Below, one piece after another: positions 22,701-34,353 of a DNA stretch of 64,000 nucleotides. Below the pieces are notes generated by a model that did not search any database, was not told the DNA's origin, and saw nothing but the letters and a program-made list of their open reading frames with translations. The stretch is from contig CM049316.1 in NCBI GenBank assembly GCA_026874595.1, positions 12,206,839 to 12,270,838 of the forward strand, given 5' to 3'. The stretch is from Sipunculus nudus (taxonomy: Eukaryota > Annelida > Sipuncula > Golfingiida > Sipunculidae). The position numbers were made by a program, and so were the translations under genes. Position 1 is the stretch's first letter. The number at the start of each line of letters is the position of its first letter.

Positions 22701-25700
22701 TCAAACTTGACTTATATATGTCCCATTGGAAAAGCAAGACCCAAATTGATTTTTTGGGTCATGAGGTCAAAGGTCAAGGTCACATCTTTAAAAAGATGTG
22801 GATGCATTTTCAGCCCAACATTTCATCTCAGGTCTTACATCTTGCACATATAGTTCACCTGCCAAGAGAGGAAGAACCCTATCAGTTTTGAGGTCACAAG
22901 GTCAAAGGTGAAGGTCACAGGAGCCATCTGTCCAAAAATTAGTTTCTGGATGATAATTCCATCTTTTACTGATGTATGGATTTCAAACTTGGCTTTGTTA
23001 TTGACCCATTAGAAAAGCAAGACCCAAATTGATTTTGGGGTCATGAGGTCAAAGGTCAAAGTCACAGGAAACCTCTTTAAAAAGATTGTGGATGCATTTT
23101 CAGCCAAACAATTCATCTCAGATCTTTCCTCTTGCACATATAGTTCACCTGCCAAGAGTGGAAGACCCTATCAGTTTTGAGGTCACAAGGTCAAAGATGA
23201 AGGTCACAGGAGCCATATGTCCAAAAATTAGTTTCTGGATGATAAATCCTGCTTTTATTAATGTATGTATTTCAAACTTGACTTGTATATGTCCAATTGG
23301 AAAAGTAAGACCAAAATTGATTTTGGGGTCATGAGGTCAAAGGTCAAGGTCACAGGACACATCTTTAAAAAGATGTGGATGCATTTTCAGTCAAACATTT
23401 CATCTCATATATTTCATCTTACACATATAGTTCTCCTGCCAAGAGAGGAAGAACACTATCAATTTTGAGGTCACAAGGTCAAAGGTGAAGGTCACAGGAG
23501 CCATCTGTCCAAAAATAAGTTTCTGGATGATAATTCCTGCTTTATTGATGTATAGATTTCAAACTTGACTTGCATATGTCCCATTGGAAAAGCAAGACCC
23601 AAATTGATTTTGGGGTTATGAGATCAAAGGTCAAGGTCACAGGACACATCTTTAAAAAGATCAAGGTCACAGGACCAACATCTTCAACAAGATTGTGGAT
23701 CGTTAGATGGAATAAACAATAAATATGCCAAGTGTCAGTATTTGCTGCTAAAAATGGGGTCTGTTCTTGTAGGAGGGGGGCCTACTATGTCTGGGGATAC
23801 TCTGGCACCTGCGGTGCCAAGAAATGTCTAGTTATTATTATTATTGTAATTATTATTATTGTTACATTCCTTGGGCATCCAGGGAAACGGGGGAATTAGC
23901 TTCACGTAGATTTAAATATACATCCATGTTTTCTTGTTCACATTTTCTCACCAATCATGATCAATCATGATAAAGTCCATCCATATGGAAATAATAAAGT
24001 TTATTATCTTCTTAGTTCTCAAATTAAAATATATATATACAAAATGTTGAAGGTTGACATTTCTAACTACAAAAATGATCATAAGATCTTTCTTTAAAAA
24101 GTTTTTAATCTAATAAAATGAGGCTTTTATGAATTTAAATAAATCCTGTGATGCCTAAAAGTGCCTGTCTGTCCGAGGCCTGTAAAGCCCCCAAGTACAT
24201 GTCCCTAAACCTGACTAACCAACCAGACACTTAGAATATTATAATGCTGACCTAAAACCAGCATTAAAAATATTGTCCATATAGAACTAAGAAAAGTCCT
24301 GACCATCCATATCATCTAAATATATTAACATAATGAACTTACATAAAGTCTTATATAAAATGACAAATCTGGTTGATAAGTGAAGTTAACAATTTAAGGA
24401 TCAAGTTACTTGGCGGAGGAGCAACGTTAAACAATCTAAACACAGACAATCACTCAAATGTTACCCCTGTCAACACAGGGTGACTATAGCCGCTGTCCAG
24501 CAAAGGGTTATTCTACTTACTTGCCTGTACTGAATGAACCTGTATACTAAGCTAAACTGAAAAGTAAAAATAATTTATAGTTAATTGGCCCAATAATCAC
24601 CATAATCATAACATTATTATTATTATTGTTATTTTTGTTGCTGTTGTAATTATTATTATGATTATTATTATTATCATCATCATTGATATATACCATGAAG
24701 TATACCGAAATGTTCGTAATCGGTTATAACAATAAGTGTTACATAGTTTTTCCCGAACTAAATCAAAATGTTTATGCAATATAACGATATACAGAGAAAG
24801 CAAAGTTTGTCATTGTTCAACTATTCATATGTATACATCATTAATAACAGCAGTGGTAATATTAATATAAATATAATATATAATATACATATATATATTA
24901 CATTCTGTCTTTCAAGAACTAATGATAAATAATTCTCTGTAAATCACTAAATCTTCATATCTAAGTTTTATATTTCTAGGTACCCGTTGTAGGATGTGAA
25001 TATGGACTCATTATAGATATGTACGGCCTACCCCTCTCGCTCTGCTTCACCCTCTATATGTCTATAGCCAGCTACCATCATAAATAATCTCTCCCTTGTT
25101 TATAGGTATCTGTATCGTCCTGGAAGCTGACAGTAACACACCCATAATATTCTCAGCATCCTGTAAAGCAAACAAACTTGAAATGCAGATGGCTAGATCC
25201 TTACACAATATAATAAATATATAACTACTGGTACTGGCATAGATTTTTCAAATTTTTACATTATTAGTGGGAACATCTGCTTATGAAAGGAATGGACCAA
25301 ACGAAAAAAAAAGTTCACTGTAGCTTTTTGGTATTTTTATTGACTTGAACTAACTTAAGATTGGTTGAAATAGTACGAATTTTTTGCTCACGGAAATTCC
25401 TGTCAATACGGGAGGGGCTATACTTTTGTTCTGGACACAGCAGGACGTACACCCCATGCACATCGCCGAGTAAGTGACCTGGCAAAAATTTAACCCGTCA
25501 CAGGAAATATATATAGAAGGGCGGGACCAGTCAGGTCAAAGTATTATTTTATATGTCATTATCCACATGTGACCTCCGTAAACGGAACCTTTGAAGTAAA
25601 CTTTGAAACATGTGTTAACGACAGTTCAAGATTTGTAAGTCCTACTATATTATCTGGGCGGGTGTCATGGTAACAGGGACTCCACTCAGAAATTCTTTGT

Positions 25701-28700
25701 AAAACGTTCACCCTCAACATGATCATTGTCACGATGCACAAGGCAAAACAAAATACTAGTCGCAACACCATTATCACTGTCATTACGCTTAAGGCAAAAT
25801 AAAATACTAGTTGCTACACCATTATCACTGTCATTATACATATTAAAGGCAAAATAAAGTACTAGTTGCTACACCATTATCACTGTCATTATACATAAGG
25901 CAAAATAAAATACTAGTCGCTACACCATTATCACTGTCATTATACATAAGGCAAAATAAAATACTAGTCGCTACACAATTATCTATACAAAAGATACGTT
26001 ATTATTAACAAAGACCATATTACTGATTTTCTCTAAAAGAAAGTTCCATGGAAATACATATACATGTATAACAGGGAAAGTCATATTTCCACACACATAT
26101 TCAGTGCCCATATTACGGAAGCATATACTTTTGAGAAATGTGGAGCGTGGTGGCGTAATGGTTAGGGCGCTGGGCTCGTGACCGCAAGGTTGTGACCGCC
26201 TTCTGCGGTAACACTCCCAGCTTTAAGTCTTTACCACAAGGGTGCGCTCTCCCCGCCCAGGAGTAAATGGGTACTGGTCATACATGAGCAGCAGGCAACA
26301 TGTAGAATGGATAACCTTATTGCGTCTACAAAGACGCGTGTTAGGGTGTATATGCTCCCAAGAGAGCCGAGAAAAGGCTACAAGAAGGATCAGGATGCTT
26401 GGCCAGGAAGGCAAAGTGTAATGAAGGAAGAGACTCTCACGGGGTGATATCATACTATAAACCAAAACCTTCACCTATACTTTGTAATCTTTATTCCAGT
26501 ACTTTATTTTAATATTTCTGTCGGTCTATAGATTATATTAATAACATTTTATCAAATAAATATTTAAAATGTATGACGCAGAGAGTATAAAGAATCAATA
26601 TTACACCGCGATACTCTATTATTTTATAATGACTAAGTCTTAATTTGCTTACCTGTTAAAGAATATATTTGATTTTCTATTTTCACATTTCTGTTTCTAA
26701 TATGTGTGTTTATACATTATTGACGAGTACATATAAGTAGTTACAAAATGTTTCAATCAAAAATATATAACATGTATATTCAAAACTTCAACAGATATGT
26801 AATAATATCACCTAATATATTAAAAGAAAATAAATGTATAGATCACAAATCTGTTTTTGTATCCCCAGACAAAGTCGGGGGACACTATGTTTTCATACTG
26901 GTCCCGCCGCCGCCGCCGCCGCCGCATATAAATCTTGTTTGCGCGATAACCCAAAAAATATTTCACGGAACTTTACCAAACTTGGTATATGTATAGATAT
27001 GGGTAAGAGGACGACGCCTATTTAAAATGAGGTCATGACCTTTACTGGGAGAGTGTCCTTGACCTTGAATAGGTCCAATTTTGGGGAAAATCACACAAAA
27101 TCTTTAATATCTCAAGAAATCTTGCATGGATTTATCCCAAAATCAAGTTGATGGAAGATCATGGATAGGGTTGTCATGTTCCAGAAACTGGTGGCGTCAC
27201 CTATTATTCTTTACTTGTTTCCGTGCCGTTTAATACCCCCAAAATTGCCACCTTACAGTACTATGAGCATTATAAGTCAAAAACTAATGGACAGATTTCT
27301 TTTATATTATGCATATACATAGGTATGGGTTATGGGATGATGTTTATTTAAATTTGGGTCATGACCTTTCCTATGAGAGTGGCCTTGACCTTGAATATTG
27401 CCATATATGGTGAAAATCACCCACCTCTTATGATATCTCTTATGATATATAGTGTTGATAGCCATATGGATTTCAAACATGACTTATGTATGGCCCACCA
27501 CTGAAGTAAGAACCCTATGGGTTCTAGGGTCATGAGGTCAAGGGTCAAGGTCACTGGACAGGCATCTTAAAAGATACTGTGGTTGCATTTTAAGCAAAAC
27601 TTTCATCCCAGGTCTTCCATCTTGAATATATAGCTCACTTGCCAAAAGTGGATGATCCATATCCATTTTTGGGTCACAAGGTCAAAGCTCAAGGCCACAG
27701 GAGCTATCTGTCCAAAAATTAGTTTCTGGATGATTATTCCTTTTATTGATGTATGGATTTCAAACTTGACTTGTATTTGACCCATTGAAAAAGCAAGACT
27801 CCAACTGATTTTGGGGTCATGAGGTCAAAGGTCAAGGTCACAGGACACATCTTTAAAAAGATTGTCGATGCATTTTCAGCCAAACATTTCATCTCAGATC
27901 TTTTATCTTGCACATATAGTTCACCTGCCAAGAGTGGAAGACCCCTATCAATTTTGAGGTCACAAGGTCAAAGGTGAAGGTCACAGGAGCCATCTGTCCA
28001 AAAGTTAGTTTCTGGATGATAATTCCTGCTTTTATTGATGTATGGATTTCAAACTTGACTTGTAAACATCCCATTGGAAAAACAATACCCAAATTGATTT
28101 TGGGGTCATAAGGTCAAAGGTCAAGGTCACAGGACACATCTTTAAAAAGATGTGGATGCATTTTCAGCCAAACATTTTATCTCAGATCTTTCATCGTGCA
28201 CATATAGTTCACCTGCCACGAGAGGAAGAACCCTATCAATTTTGAGGTCACAAGGTCAAAGGTGAAGGTCACAGATGCCATCTGTCCAAAAATTAGTTTC
28301 TGGATGATAATTCCTGCTTTATTGATGTATAGATTTCAAACTTGACTTGTATATGTCCCATTGGAAAAGCAAGACCCGAATTGATTTTGGGGTCATGAGG
28401 TCAAAGGTCAAGGTCACAGGACACATCTTTAAAAAGATCAAGGTCACAGAACCAACATCTTCAACAAGATTGTTGATTGATAGATGGAAGAAACAATAAA
28501 TATGCCAAGTGTCAGTATATGCTGCTAAAAATGGGGGCCTATTCTTAAAGGGGGGGGGGGGGGGGGCTACTATGTCTTGGGATACTCTGGCACCTGCGGT
28601 GCCAAGAAATGTCTAGTTTTTTCATGGACTAAAAAAATTTATATTATATTATATTATATTATATTATATTATATTATATTATATTATATTATATTATATT

Positions 28701-30643
28701 ATATTATATAATATTGTATTATAATATATTATATAACACCACATTGGATTTTGTTACATTATACTCTTTTATATACCATTATCCTACGTTACACTGCATT
28801 ATATTATATTATCTTATCTTATCGCCGACGTAGTAAGCCTATAAAGCCCATTCTGATTTGAGGACTGGCGGTAACGATTCTTACACACATTGTGACATGC
28901 ATATAAAAAACAGACTGATTTTACCAAATGTGGCTTATTAGCGTGAATCACGGCATATTTCCTGTGAACATCCGTTGTTAGGTGTGGCCACTATCCCGCG
29001 CAGATACTATATACATTTTGGTATAAAAAAATCTACACATGATGGCCCTATCAAGCGATCCTGAATACCCCTCACCGGCTGGCTCAGATTCACCTGTCAC
29101 ATGTTTAATCACGGGTCTTTGTCTCCGGTCCGGGGATTACAACGACCCCCATGTAAGGTCATGCCCGTGCAATGGATTGGCGGGAAAAAATATCAACAGT
29201 TTATGTATGGGGTCCCCTGATGACGGCAACGCGTACACGATGATTTTACCAATCATGCATCATGAATGATGGTGCATTCTTCAAAACGCTGAATGCTCAA
29301 AACTGTAATACATAAAGAAACCATTTTTTTTAGCTCAACGTTACAATTCAGCTGGTTATTTCTAACATTTTCCTTATGATAATGGTATAAATCGGATGTG
29401 TTTTCCGTAAAGTTAATACTGCCTTAATTGTCTTGTCAACCGTCAGCATTTCACATTAAAAACAGAGCTACAAAATTCTAGTTTAAAAATCAGTTATGGA
29501 AAAATAGTCTTGAAGCACTCGAAATCATGTCACAATTACCTTCTTACGGATACAACACATTTTTTGTTTTTGAGAAATTGTGAGAAACAATTACGGTTTT
29601 GATTATTAATATTCTAATTATCATGATTGTTATGATTATTATGATTATAATATGATTTTTTTTATTTATAGATTTGTGCAGCTGGAGGCTCCACAGGGGC
29701 GTGGCCTACATCAACAAGAACTATTATGCTGCCAAAAGCATGTTGGCATCTTCTGTGTCAAAATGTATGAAAGAATGTACGCATGCGCAGACGTTCGACT
29801 GTGGGTCCATCAGTTATGACAGAAATCGACACATTTGCTACTTGTCGCCGGTCAGATTCCGCGAAGCCGAAAATGCCCTCGCTTTGACTGTTACAAGGGA
29901 CATGAATATATATGAGCTGAATTGTGGTATGTATATATATATATATATTTATATTTTTCTAACTCAAATAACTTAAATTTATATGACGAGCTACAGCGAG
30001 TTTTTCGTCAGGCTGTCCACTAGGACGGCATATATTTTGTAACCGTTAAAAGCTACTATATTCCAGTTTGACATCCTGGTAGAGATAGGTGAAATCTCAG
30101 GTAAAATCAGTAATAAATATTTAAAAAATGATATTATTAAATAAAGTGTATGGTAATGCCTTCAAATCTAGGCTTTAAGCACCCAAATTAAGGATTAGCT
30201 ATTTTCATGAATTAGATAAATTGTCATGATATTATCATCACGATACACAGTAATCCTATAACGAGGAGCTATGCTTTTACGTTACGTCAGTTCTATTATA
30301 ACGATAAATGACTGCATGCTGTCCACAAGAGCACGAGAGAACACATGGAACAAGTTCCAAGTTCACCAGTGTCGTTCACTCATGAAGGCATTTCACGTCT
30401 CATGGTGTTCACCTGTGCATGTAATTGATAAGACTGATTATGAATGAATTATTTAACGTTTCTTTTTATGGACTGCATCCTTTTATGACAGACTTTTCGA
30501 AATAAGAGCAGAAATTAAATAAAATGCTGGCATTGCGCATGAATATAAGGCCTGGGACGAAAATTAGGGGGATTAGGGGTGCAAAACCTTTAACTTGATG
30601 ATCCCTATAGCTCAGTTAGACGGATTTGTCCATTTAGTGAGCC

Positions 30644-30718
<75 letters not shown>

Positions 30719-31938
30719 ATGTACCTCGACCCCCTTTAGCTAAATTTCAGTTCTGATTGTACCAGCCTCACTTGATCTCCGTCAGTCTTAGATATCTCTT
30801 TCTCCACGTCAGGTTTCTTTTTTAAACTTTTATTCGTACTTTTTCTCTATTTTGTCAGTTTTTTTTTCTGACCTATATAGCCCCCTATTGATAAGGGTTC
30901 TGTTCTACCAGTCTTTTACTATAAAGATTATATTCAATTAGTATGTCTGACATCTTCACTTAGATAGCATTAGATAACTGTATTTTGGTGAGTTGTAATT
31001 CTGAAGAAAAATGGTAATTCTGTGACACTCCGTCCTTACCTCACAAATATGGTCAAGCAAACGTATTCCAAATCTCATTATATTATCATAAAATATAATT
31101 GCCTATGAAAAAAATATTTATACAAATTTTACATAAAATGAGCCCGATTCCTGGAGGTTTGATTTACATTGTATTTCTGCCACTATCAGTCCCAAATTTT
31201 CAGCAGAGAATAAAAACAACCTGCATTACTAGATCTGAGTTGTTGATAAAATTCGGTCCATGATGTCATATGTGTACCAGCCAATCAAATTAGGGCAAAG
31301 TCTGGGTTCTGGATGAAATCCTCCCATCAAACAACAAACGCACATGGAATAGGTTTACTTATACATAATGGTTATTCATAATAAATATATGAAAATAAAT
31401 CAATATCATTTTAGTCGGCTACCTTTTTTTTTTGTCTGCGGGTTGAATGCGGGTTGAATTTTTTGTAAAAATGCGGGGCGGGTGCGGGCTGAAAGCTAAA
31501 AGTGCGGGGCAGGTGCAGGTTGATTATACTATATAGGTGAGGAATGGGTATTCACAATTGCTATGCGGGGCGGTTGCGGACTATACAGTTTGTCTTTCGG
31601 GGCGGGTGTGGACTCTACATTCCGGCCCGCGCAGGGCTCTACTTTAAACCCTCGGTGCTCTAGGATGCGACCCGATCTCTCCGTTTCCATGTCACGGTTT
31701 AACTAAGCACGGCCATGCATGATATATAACATGAATGATTTCCATTTTACAGTAGGGTTCATTTTATGTTGCAGATGACAAGTTTGGTTGGAAGGATTGG
31801 CAGCCGTGGGGCGCATGCTCAGTCTCCTGTGGACTGGGTCTCCGCGTGCGGAGAAGAACGTGCAAGAACGAGCAAGAGATAGGTTGTCAAGGGAGACGAG
31901 TTGGCGGGGGATTCTGCTCGGTGAAACCCTGTGGATAA
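17913..31938 (+). CDS. Gene 1: secreted PAN/apple-TSP1 protein (3 coding exons)
   Basis: Model: exons 17913-18003, 29672-29926 and 31775-31938, 510 coding bases with the stop, giving about 169 residues. Both introns are phase 1 with GT donors (gtatgg, gtatgt) and AG acceptors (tttatag, gttgcag). Order: signal peptide (residues 1 to about 25), one PAN/apple domain with six cysteines (about 31-116), one TSP1 repeat with six cysteines (about 117-169), then TAA. PAN/apple and TSP1 modules bind proteins or glycans outside the cell, so an extracellular adhesion, matrix or recognition role is likely; the partner is unknown. It is short compared with most PAN or TSP1 proteins. Intron 1 (11.7 kb) contains both copies of the DR1-bearing family A elements. 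I do not recognise a named orthologue. Confidence 0.65.
18411..18480. repeat. (AT)n microsatellite
   Basis: Long AT run inside copy 1 of the duplicated block; at the matching place in copy 2 only a few AT units are present, so it expanded after the duplication. Confidence 0.95.
18661..19500. other. Intron 1 of gene 1, no feature seen
   Basis: No coding content recognised. A patch near 19200-19320 has repeated short motifs ('tgtctgtc', 'gatgacag', 'ctctc') but no clear unit. Confidence 0.45.
19501..19797. repeat. (AAT)n ... (TTA)n inverted microsatellite pair
   Basis: An AAT/ATA run (19503-19568) is followed by mixed ATT/CTA triplets and then a TTA/ATT run (19738-19797). The two pure runs are complementary, so the region could fold into a long hairpin. 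The TTA run ends exactly at the left end of the family A element. Confidence 0.9.
19797..23831 (+). mobile_element. HINE-like (Helentron-associated) element, family A, long copy
   Basis: Left end TATCCCCAGACAAAGTCGGGGGATAC, itself an inverted repeat (19798-19823); a CCG run follows at about 19843-19866. Right side 'ctatgtctggggatac' (about 23784-23800) is the inverted counterpart of the left end. It is followed by the hairpin GGCACC-TGC-GGTGCC (23804-23818), then CTAG (23828-23831) and TT. In between is a long array of ~143-bp units. Subterminal inverted repeats, central tandem repeats of variable number, 3' stem-loop and CTAG/TT termination fit Helentron-associated interspersed elements such as bivalve pearl-type repeats. 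No protein is encoded; a helicase/Rep source would be elsewhere. The second copy is 26859-28616. Confidence 0.8.
20455..23640 (+). repeat. ~143-bp tandem array with DR1-type nuclear-receptor motifs
   Basis: By eye about 23 units occur, alternating two types: one with GAGGTCAAAGGTCAAGGTCA and one with AAGGTCAAAGGTGAAGGTCA. The first includes AGGTCA-A-AGGTCA, a perfect DR1 for RXR/HNF4-type receptors, followed directly by a third half-site giving TCAAGGTCA, an FTZ-F1/ERR-type extended half-site. First example 20466-20484. Between about 21240 and 22750 a higher-order period of 570 bp is visible: 21682-21867 and 22252-22437 read the same, as do 21835-22059 and 22405-22629. The short open frames in both strands are products of the repeat and are not genes. 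Confidence 0.85.
23832..25727. other. Intron 1 of gene 1, no feature seen
   Basis: AT-rich DNA with short ATT/TTG triplet patches at 23832-23870 and 24612-24685. No exon with supported splice sites was recognised. Confidence 0.45.
25728..25985. repeat. 51-bp tandem repeat, about 5 copies
   Basis: The unit contains 'caccattatcactgtcat', then 'aaggcaaaataaaatactag' and 'tcgcta'. Units start near 25768, 25819, 25872, 25923 and 25974, with a diverged partial unit at the left. One unit has a small insertion. Confidence 0.85.
26135..26470 (+). mobile_element. tRNA-derived SINE
   Basis: The head 'GTGGCGTAATGGTTAGGGCGCTGGG' type sequence (about 26149-26174) matches an A box and D-arm of a tRNA. A degraded B-box-like 'GGTTGTGACC' follows about 20 bases later. 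The body includes 'cccgcccaggagtaaatgggtac' type sequence, familiar from SINEs of aquatic animals. No tRNA fold past the head, so not a working tRNA. It lies in intron 1 of gene 1. Confidence 0.65.
26471..26858. other. No feature seen
   Basis: AT-rich intronic sequence between the SINE and the short family A element. Confidence 0.5.
26859..28616 (+). mobile_element. HINE-like element, family A, short copy
   Basis: It starts with the same palindromic TATCCCCAGAC...GTCGGGGGA and CCG run as the 19.8-kb copy, and ends with 'tatgtcttgggatac', the hairpin GGCACC-TGC-GGTGCC (28589-28603) and CTAG (28613-28616) plus TT. The first ~600 bp and last ~200 bp align closely with the long copy; the difference in size (about 1.76 against 4.0 kb) comes from the number of internal units, about 7 here against about 23. 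A G-run at 28550-28566 lies where the long copy has 'aggagggggg'. Confidence 0.8.
28637..28725. repeat. (ATATT)n pentanucleotide microsatellite
   Basis: About 15 copies of the unit ATATT, decaying into irregular AT sequence after about 28700. Confidence 0.95.
28726..29671. other. End of intron 1 of gene 1
   Basis: An open frame at 29039-29269 has several cysteines but no known pattern and no convincing acceptor/donor pair with phase 1, so it is not included in the gene. The last bases before the exon form a good T-rich acceptor tract. Confidence 0.45.
29672..29926 (+). CDS. Gene 1 exon 2: PAN/apple domain
   Basis: 255 bases, phase 1 at both ends, so insertable or skippable without frameshift. 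The acceptor is tttatttatag and the donor gtatgt. The product has six cysteines in apple/PAN order: one at the start (LCSW), a C-x3-C pair (KCMKEC), FDC, HICYLS and the last at ELNC. The spacing C...C-x3-C...C-x-S-x-x-Y...C-x-L-S is the usual PAN_1 pattern, in which the pairs 1-6, 2-5 and 3-4 are normally bonded. Known PAN domains bind proteins or carbohydrates. Confidence 0.85.
29927..31774. other. Intron 2 of gene 1
   Basis: Contains a (TC)n microsatellite at 30651-30714 and a GC-rich region at about 31430-31640 in which 'tgcggg(gc)gggtgcgg' motifs recur four or five times (old minisatellite-like repeat). No other exon recognised. Confidence 0.6.
30651..30714. repeat. (TC)n microsatellite
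   Basis: Uninterrupted TC run of about 64 bases in intron 2 of gene 1. Confidence 0.95.
31775..31938 (+). CDS. Gene 1 exon 3: thrombospondin type-1 repeat and stop
   Basis: After acceptor 'ttatgttgcag' the phase-1 frame reads W-x-x-W-x-x-W-G-A-C-S-V-S-C-G, a typical TSP1 start. The R-V-R-R-R-T-C arginine ladder and four further cysteines follow, ending KPCG then TAA (31936-31938). All six TSP1 cysteines are present and the tryptophan-arginine stack is intact. The two bases AT complete the codon begun by the G of exon 2. The expected position of a phase-1 donor, just after CCC TGT G, reads GATAAG instead of GTAAG, so translation ends here unless a rare non-canonical donor is used. Confidence 0.85.
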
Positions 31939-34020
31939 GCCTTGTCGCTGATTTCAGGGGACGTTTTAAGATCAGATGGACCATATCTTAAATTATGAAG
32001 AATTCACTAAGATCACCAAGTGTTTCTGATCTTAACATATCCTTGGAAAAGGCAAGAGATATCCACGCAGTGCGGACATTTTTAAGTTGTTCGTACATGA
32101 ACAGGTCGCGAGACCATAGCACGTTAATGTTTGTTTTAATCATTCCAAAATGTAGAATATTGTACTTTTTTTGTATATAAAATATAGACAAAAATTTTTA
32201 TCGACATATTCTGTTTCTTTATTTTGTTAAATATATGATACTGTTTTAAAATTGTTGAGCTATGGGGAACCTCGGACAAGCCTTCAAACCTCGGCCATTT
32301 CTATGCACGTACCTTAATTCCCGGGAGGTATTAAAGGCAAGCACGATCCCAGCCAAGGTCTTATTGGCCCCGCCTCTTTACCCCCACCCAAAGAGTCTTC
32401 CCTGGTCCACATATTCAACCAAAATACCTTTTAGTGTCTTTATCAGCAGAAAGGTATCAGCAGATAGTGTTAGCCTGTAATAGAAAAAAATCTGCAAAAC
32501 AACTCTACTGTATTATCCTCTCACCAGGATTACATACCAAACTGAAATGCGTGTCATTCCTCCCTTCACGGAAACTCGTGGATATAGGTTAGGTATTCTT
32601 TTTTTTTTTTTTGGGGGGGGGGGGGGGGGGGTAATTCTGTTTATACACAGGACATACAGGCATCGGTGAACAGACATAACCTGTTTGATCCAGGCATATA
32701 AAGATCAGGTTCAGATTTTTGTTCTGCAGGTTAAAGGAGAAATTTAGGTAATCATAGATGCTTGCTGTTGTATTGGAATGTCGGTATGAATAAACTTTTT
32801 ATTTTACATGGACTGTACATCAAGTTATAATAATTAAACGAGGCACTCTCCATGGCATGGTACACTCCTCCCGCAACGGCTATACAGTGCATGCAGGCGT
32901 CCCAGACATCGTTTCGTGTAACCGCTGCTTGGTATGGCAAGGTTCTCTGGGCAGAAACACCAATGTGCGTACAAAGCACAGACCACTGTATGCGTGGTGC
33001 ATTGTGCATCCAGCCGAAATGTTAAACATACGACATCCGCTCTCGCTGGTCTGATAACACCCGTTTTGAAATAGGAACAGGCATCAGACCAATGAGAGCT
33101 GGTGTCTCAGTTTAATCATACTGACCTATTCAAATATCTGACAACCTAATATACATGTTAATAAAAGATGATCTCTGTAACCCTTTAAAATATTAGGCTG
33201 GAAAACGCCGACCGCACTGCACGCAGGCTGTAAGCTTTGTTTATAGCCATCCATCTGTTTATAACATGCATGTGGTGTGTCCGGTAAAATGACCAAAACA
33301 CATTCAACAAGGACATCTTGTTGCAAATCAGACGACCAAGAGTTTTACAAAGGGCGTTTTGCAACTGGTGACCTTAAAGCCGCCGCACGTATGCAACCAT
33401 CCGCCTTCGGTTAAATGGGGTATCGTTTGTCAGAGGCCCAAAACAGAGGCGATATAAGAAACCTCAGTAGGCATTTATATTTGGCTGGTAAGCCAAACTT
33501 GAGAGTGGGCTGATCATAGACTTTCTAATATCATGCAGAGGGTCGAAATGGCGCTTAACAGGAATTACCTAGAGTTCATTTATAAGTACACAGATTAAAC
33601 CAGAAATCACCCCAAAAATTGTAGAACAATTAGATGAACAGCTAGCTTTAAGAAGGCAGCAGCCTATTTTGGTTGTATATGAAAAAGTTTAATATTATGT
33701 GAAATTGGATCTAAAACCACTCTGTGTTTGTCGTATCGTGTATGGATTTTTTCTGGTAAAACCTCTAACATAATGAATTTAAAATATGTAAAACAAAATC
33801 GTGAGAAAATAAACTATTTCTTGTGCTGACATCTGCCGGCTACGTTGGTACTAAATCTAATTTGATGCAGATTTCGTACCCCATCAGTGACCACAAAATC
33901 TAGTTTGCACAATTCATTTCCCCTTTAAAAAATCGTATTTTTAAAGAGAAAGGCATTATTTTGCTTTAAATAGGTGGGGATAGGGATACAATAAAACAAA
34001 GGCGTAATAATATTGCAAAT
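31939..34020. other. 3' flank / 3' UTR of gene 1; no other gene seen
   Basis: The 3' UTR of gene 1 would start here. An AATAAA lies near 32787-32792 on the plus strand, the first clear one I see, about 850 bases after the stop, but its use is uncertain. A T-run joined to a G-run occupies 32600-32631. Short open frames at 32752-33326 show no domain. Confidence 0.4.

Positions 34021-34353
<333 letters not shown>

Noticed and set aside
20976-23468. A series of similar 60-97 residue frames on both strands (MDFKLDLY..., MGQVQVKFE...)
   Set aside because: They recur with the 143/570-bp repeat period and are products of the array; no signal or conservation beyond the DNA repeat.
20455-23640. CRISPR-like array
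   Set aside because: Units are contiguous without unique spacers, in an animal genome; they are internal repeats of a transposable element.
26149-26200. Functional tRNA gene
   Set aside because: The A box is good but the B box is degraded and the sequence runs into a SINE body.
29039-29269. Cysteine-containing frame upstream of the PAN exon as an additional exon
   Set aside because: No acceptor/donor pair of the right phase and no domain pattern.
31430-31640. CpG-island-like promoter
   Set aside because: GC-rich because of recurring 'tgcgggtgcgg' motifs inside an intron; looks like a decayed minisatellite.
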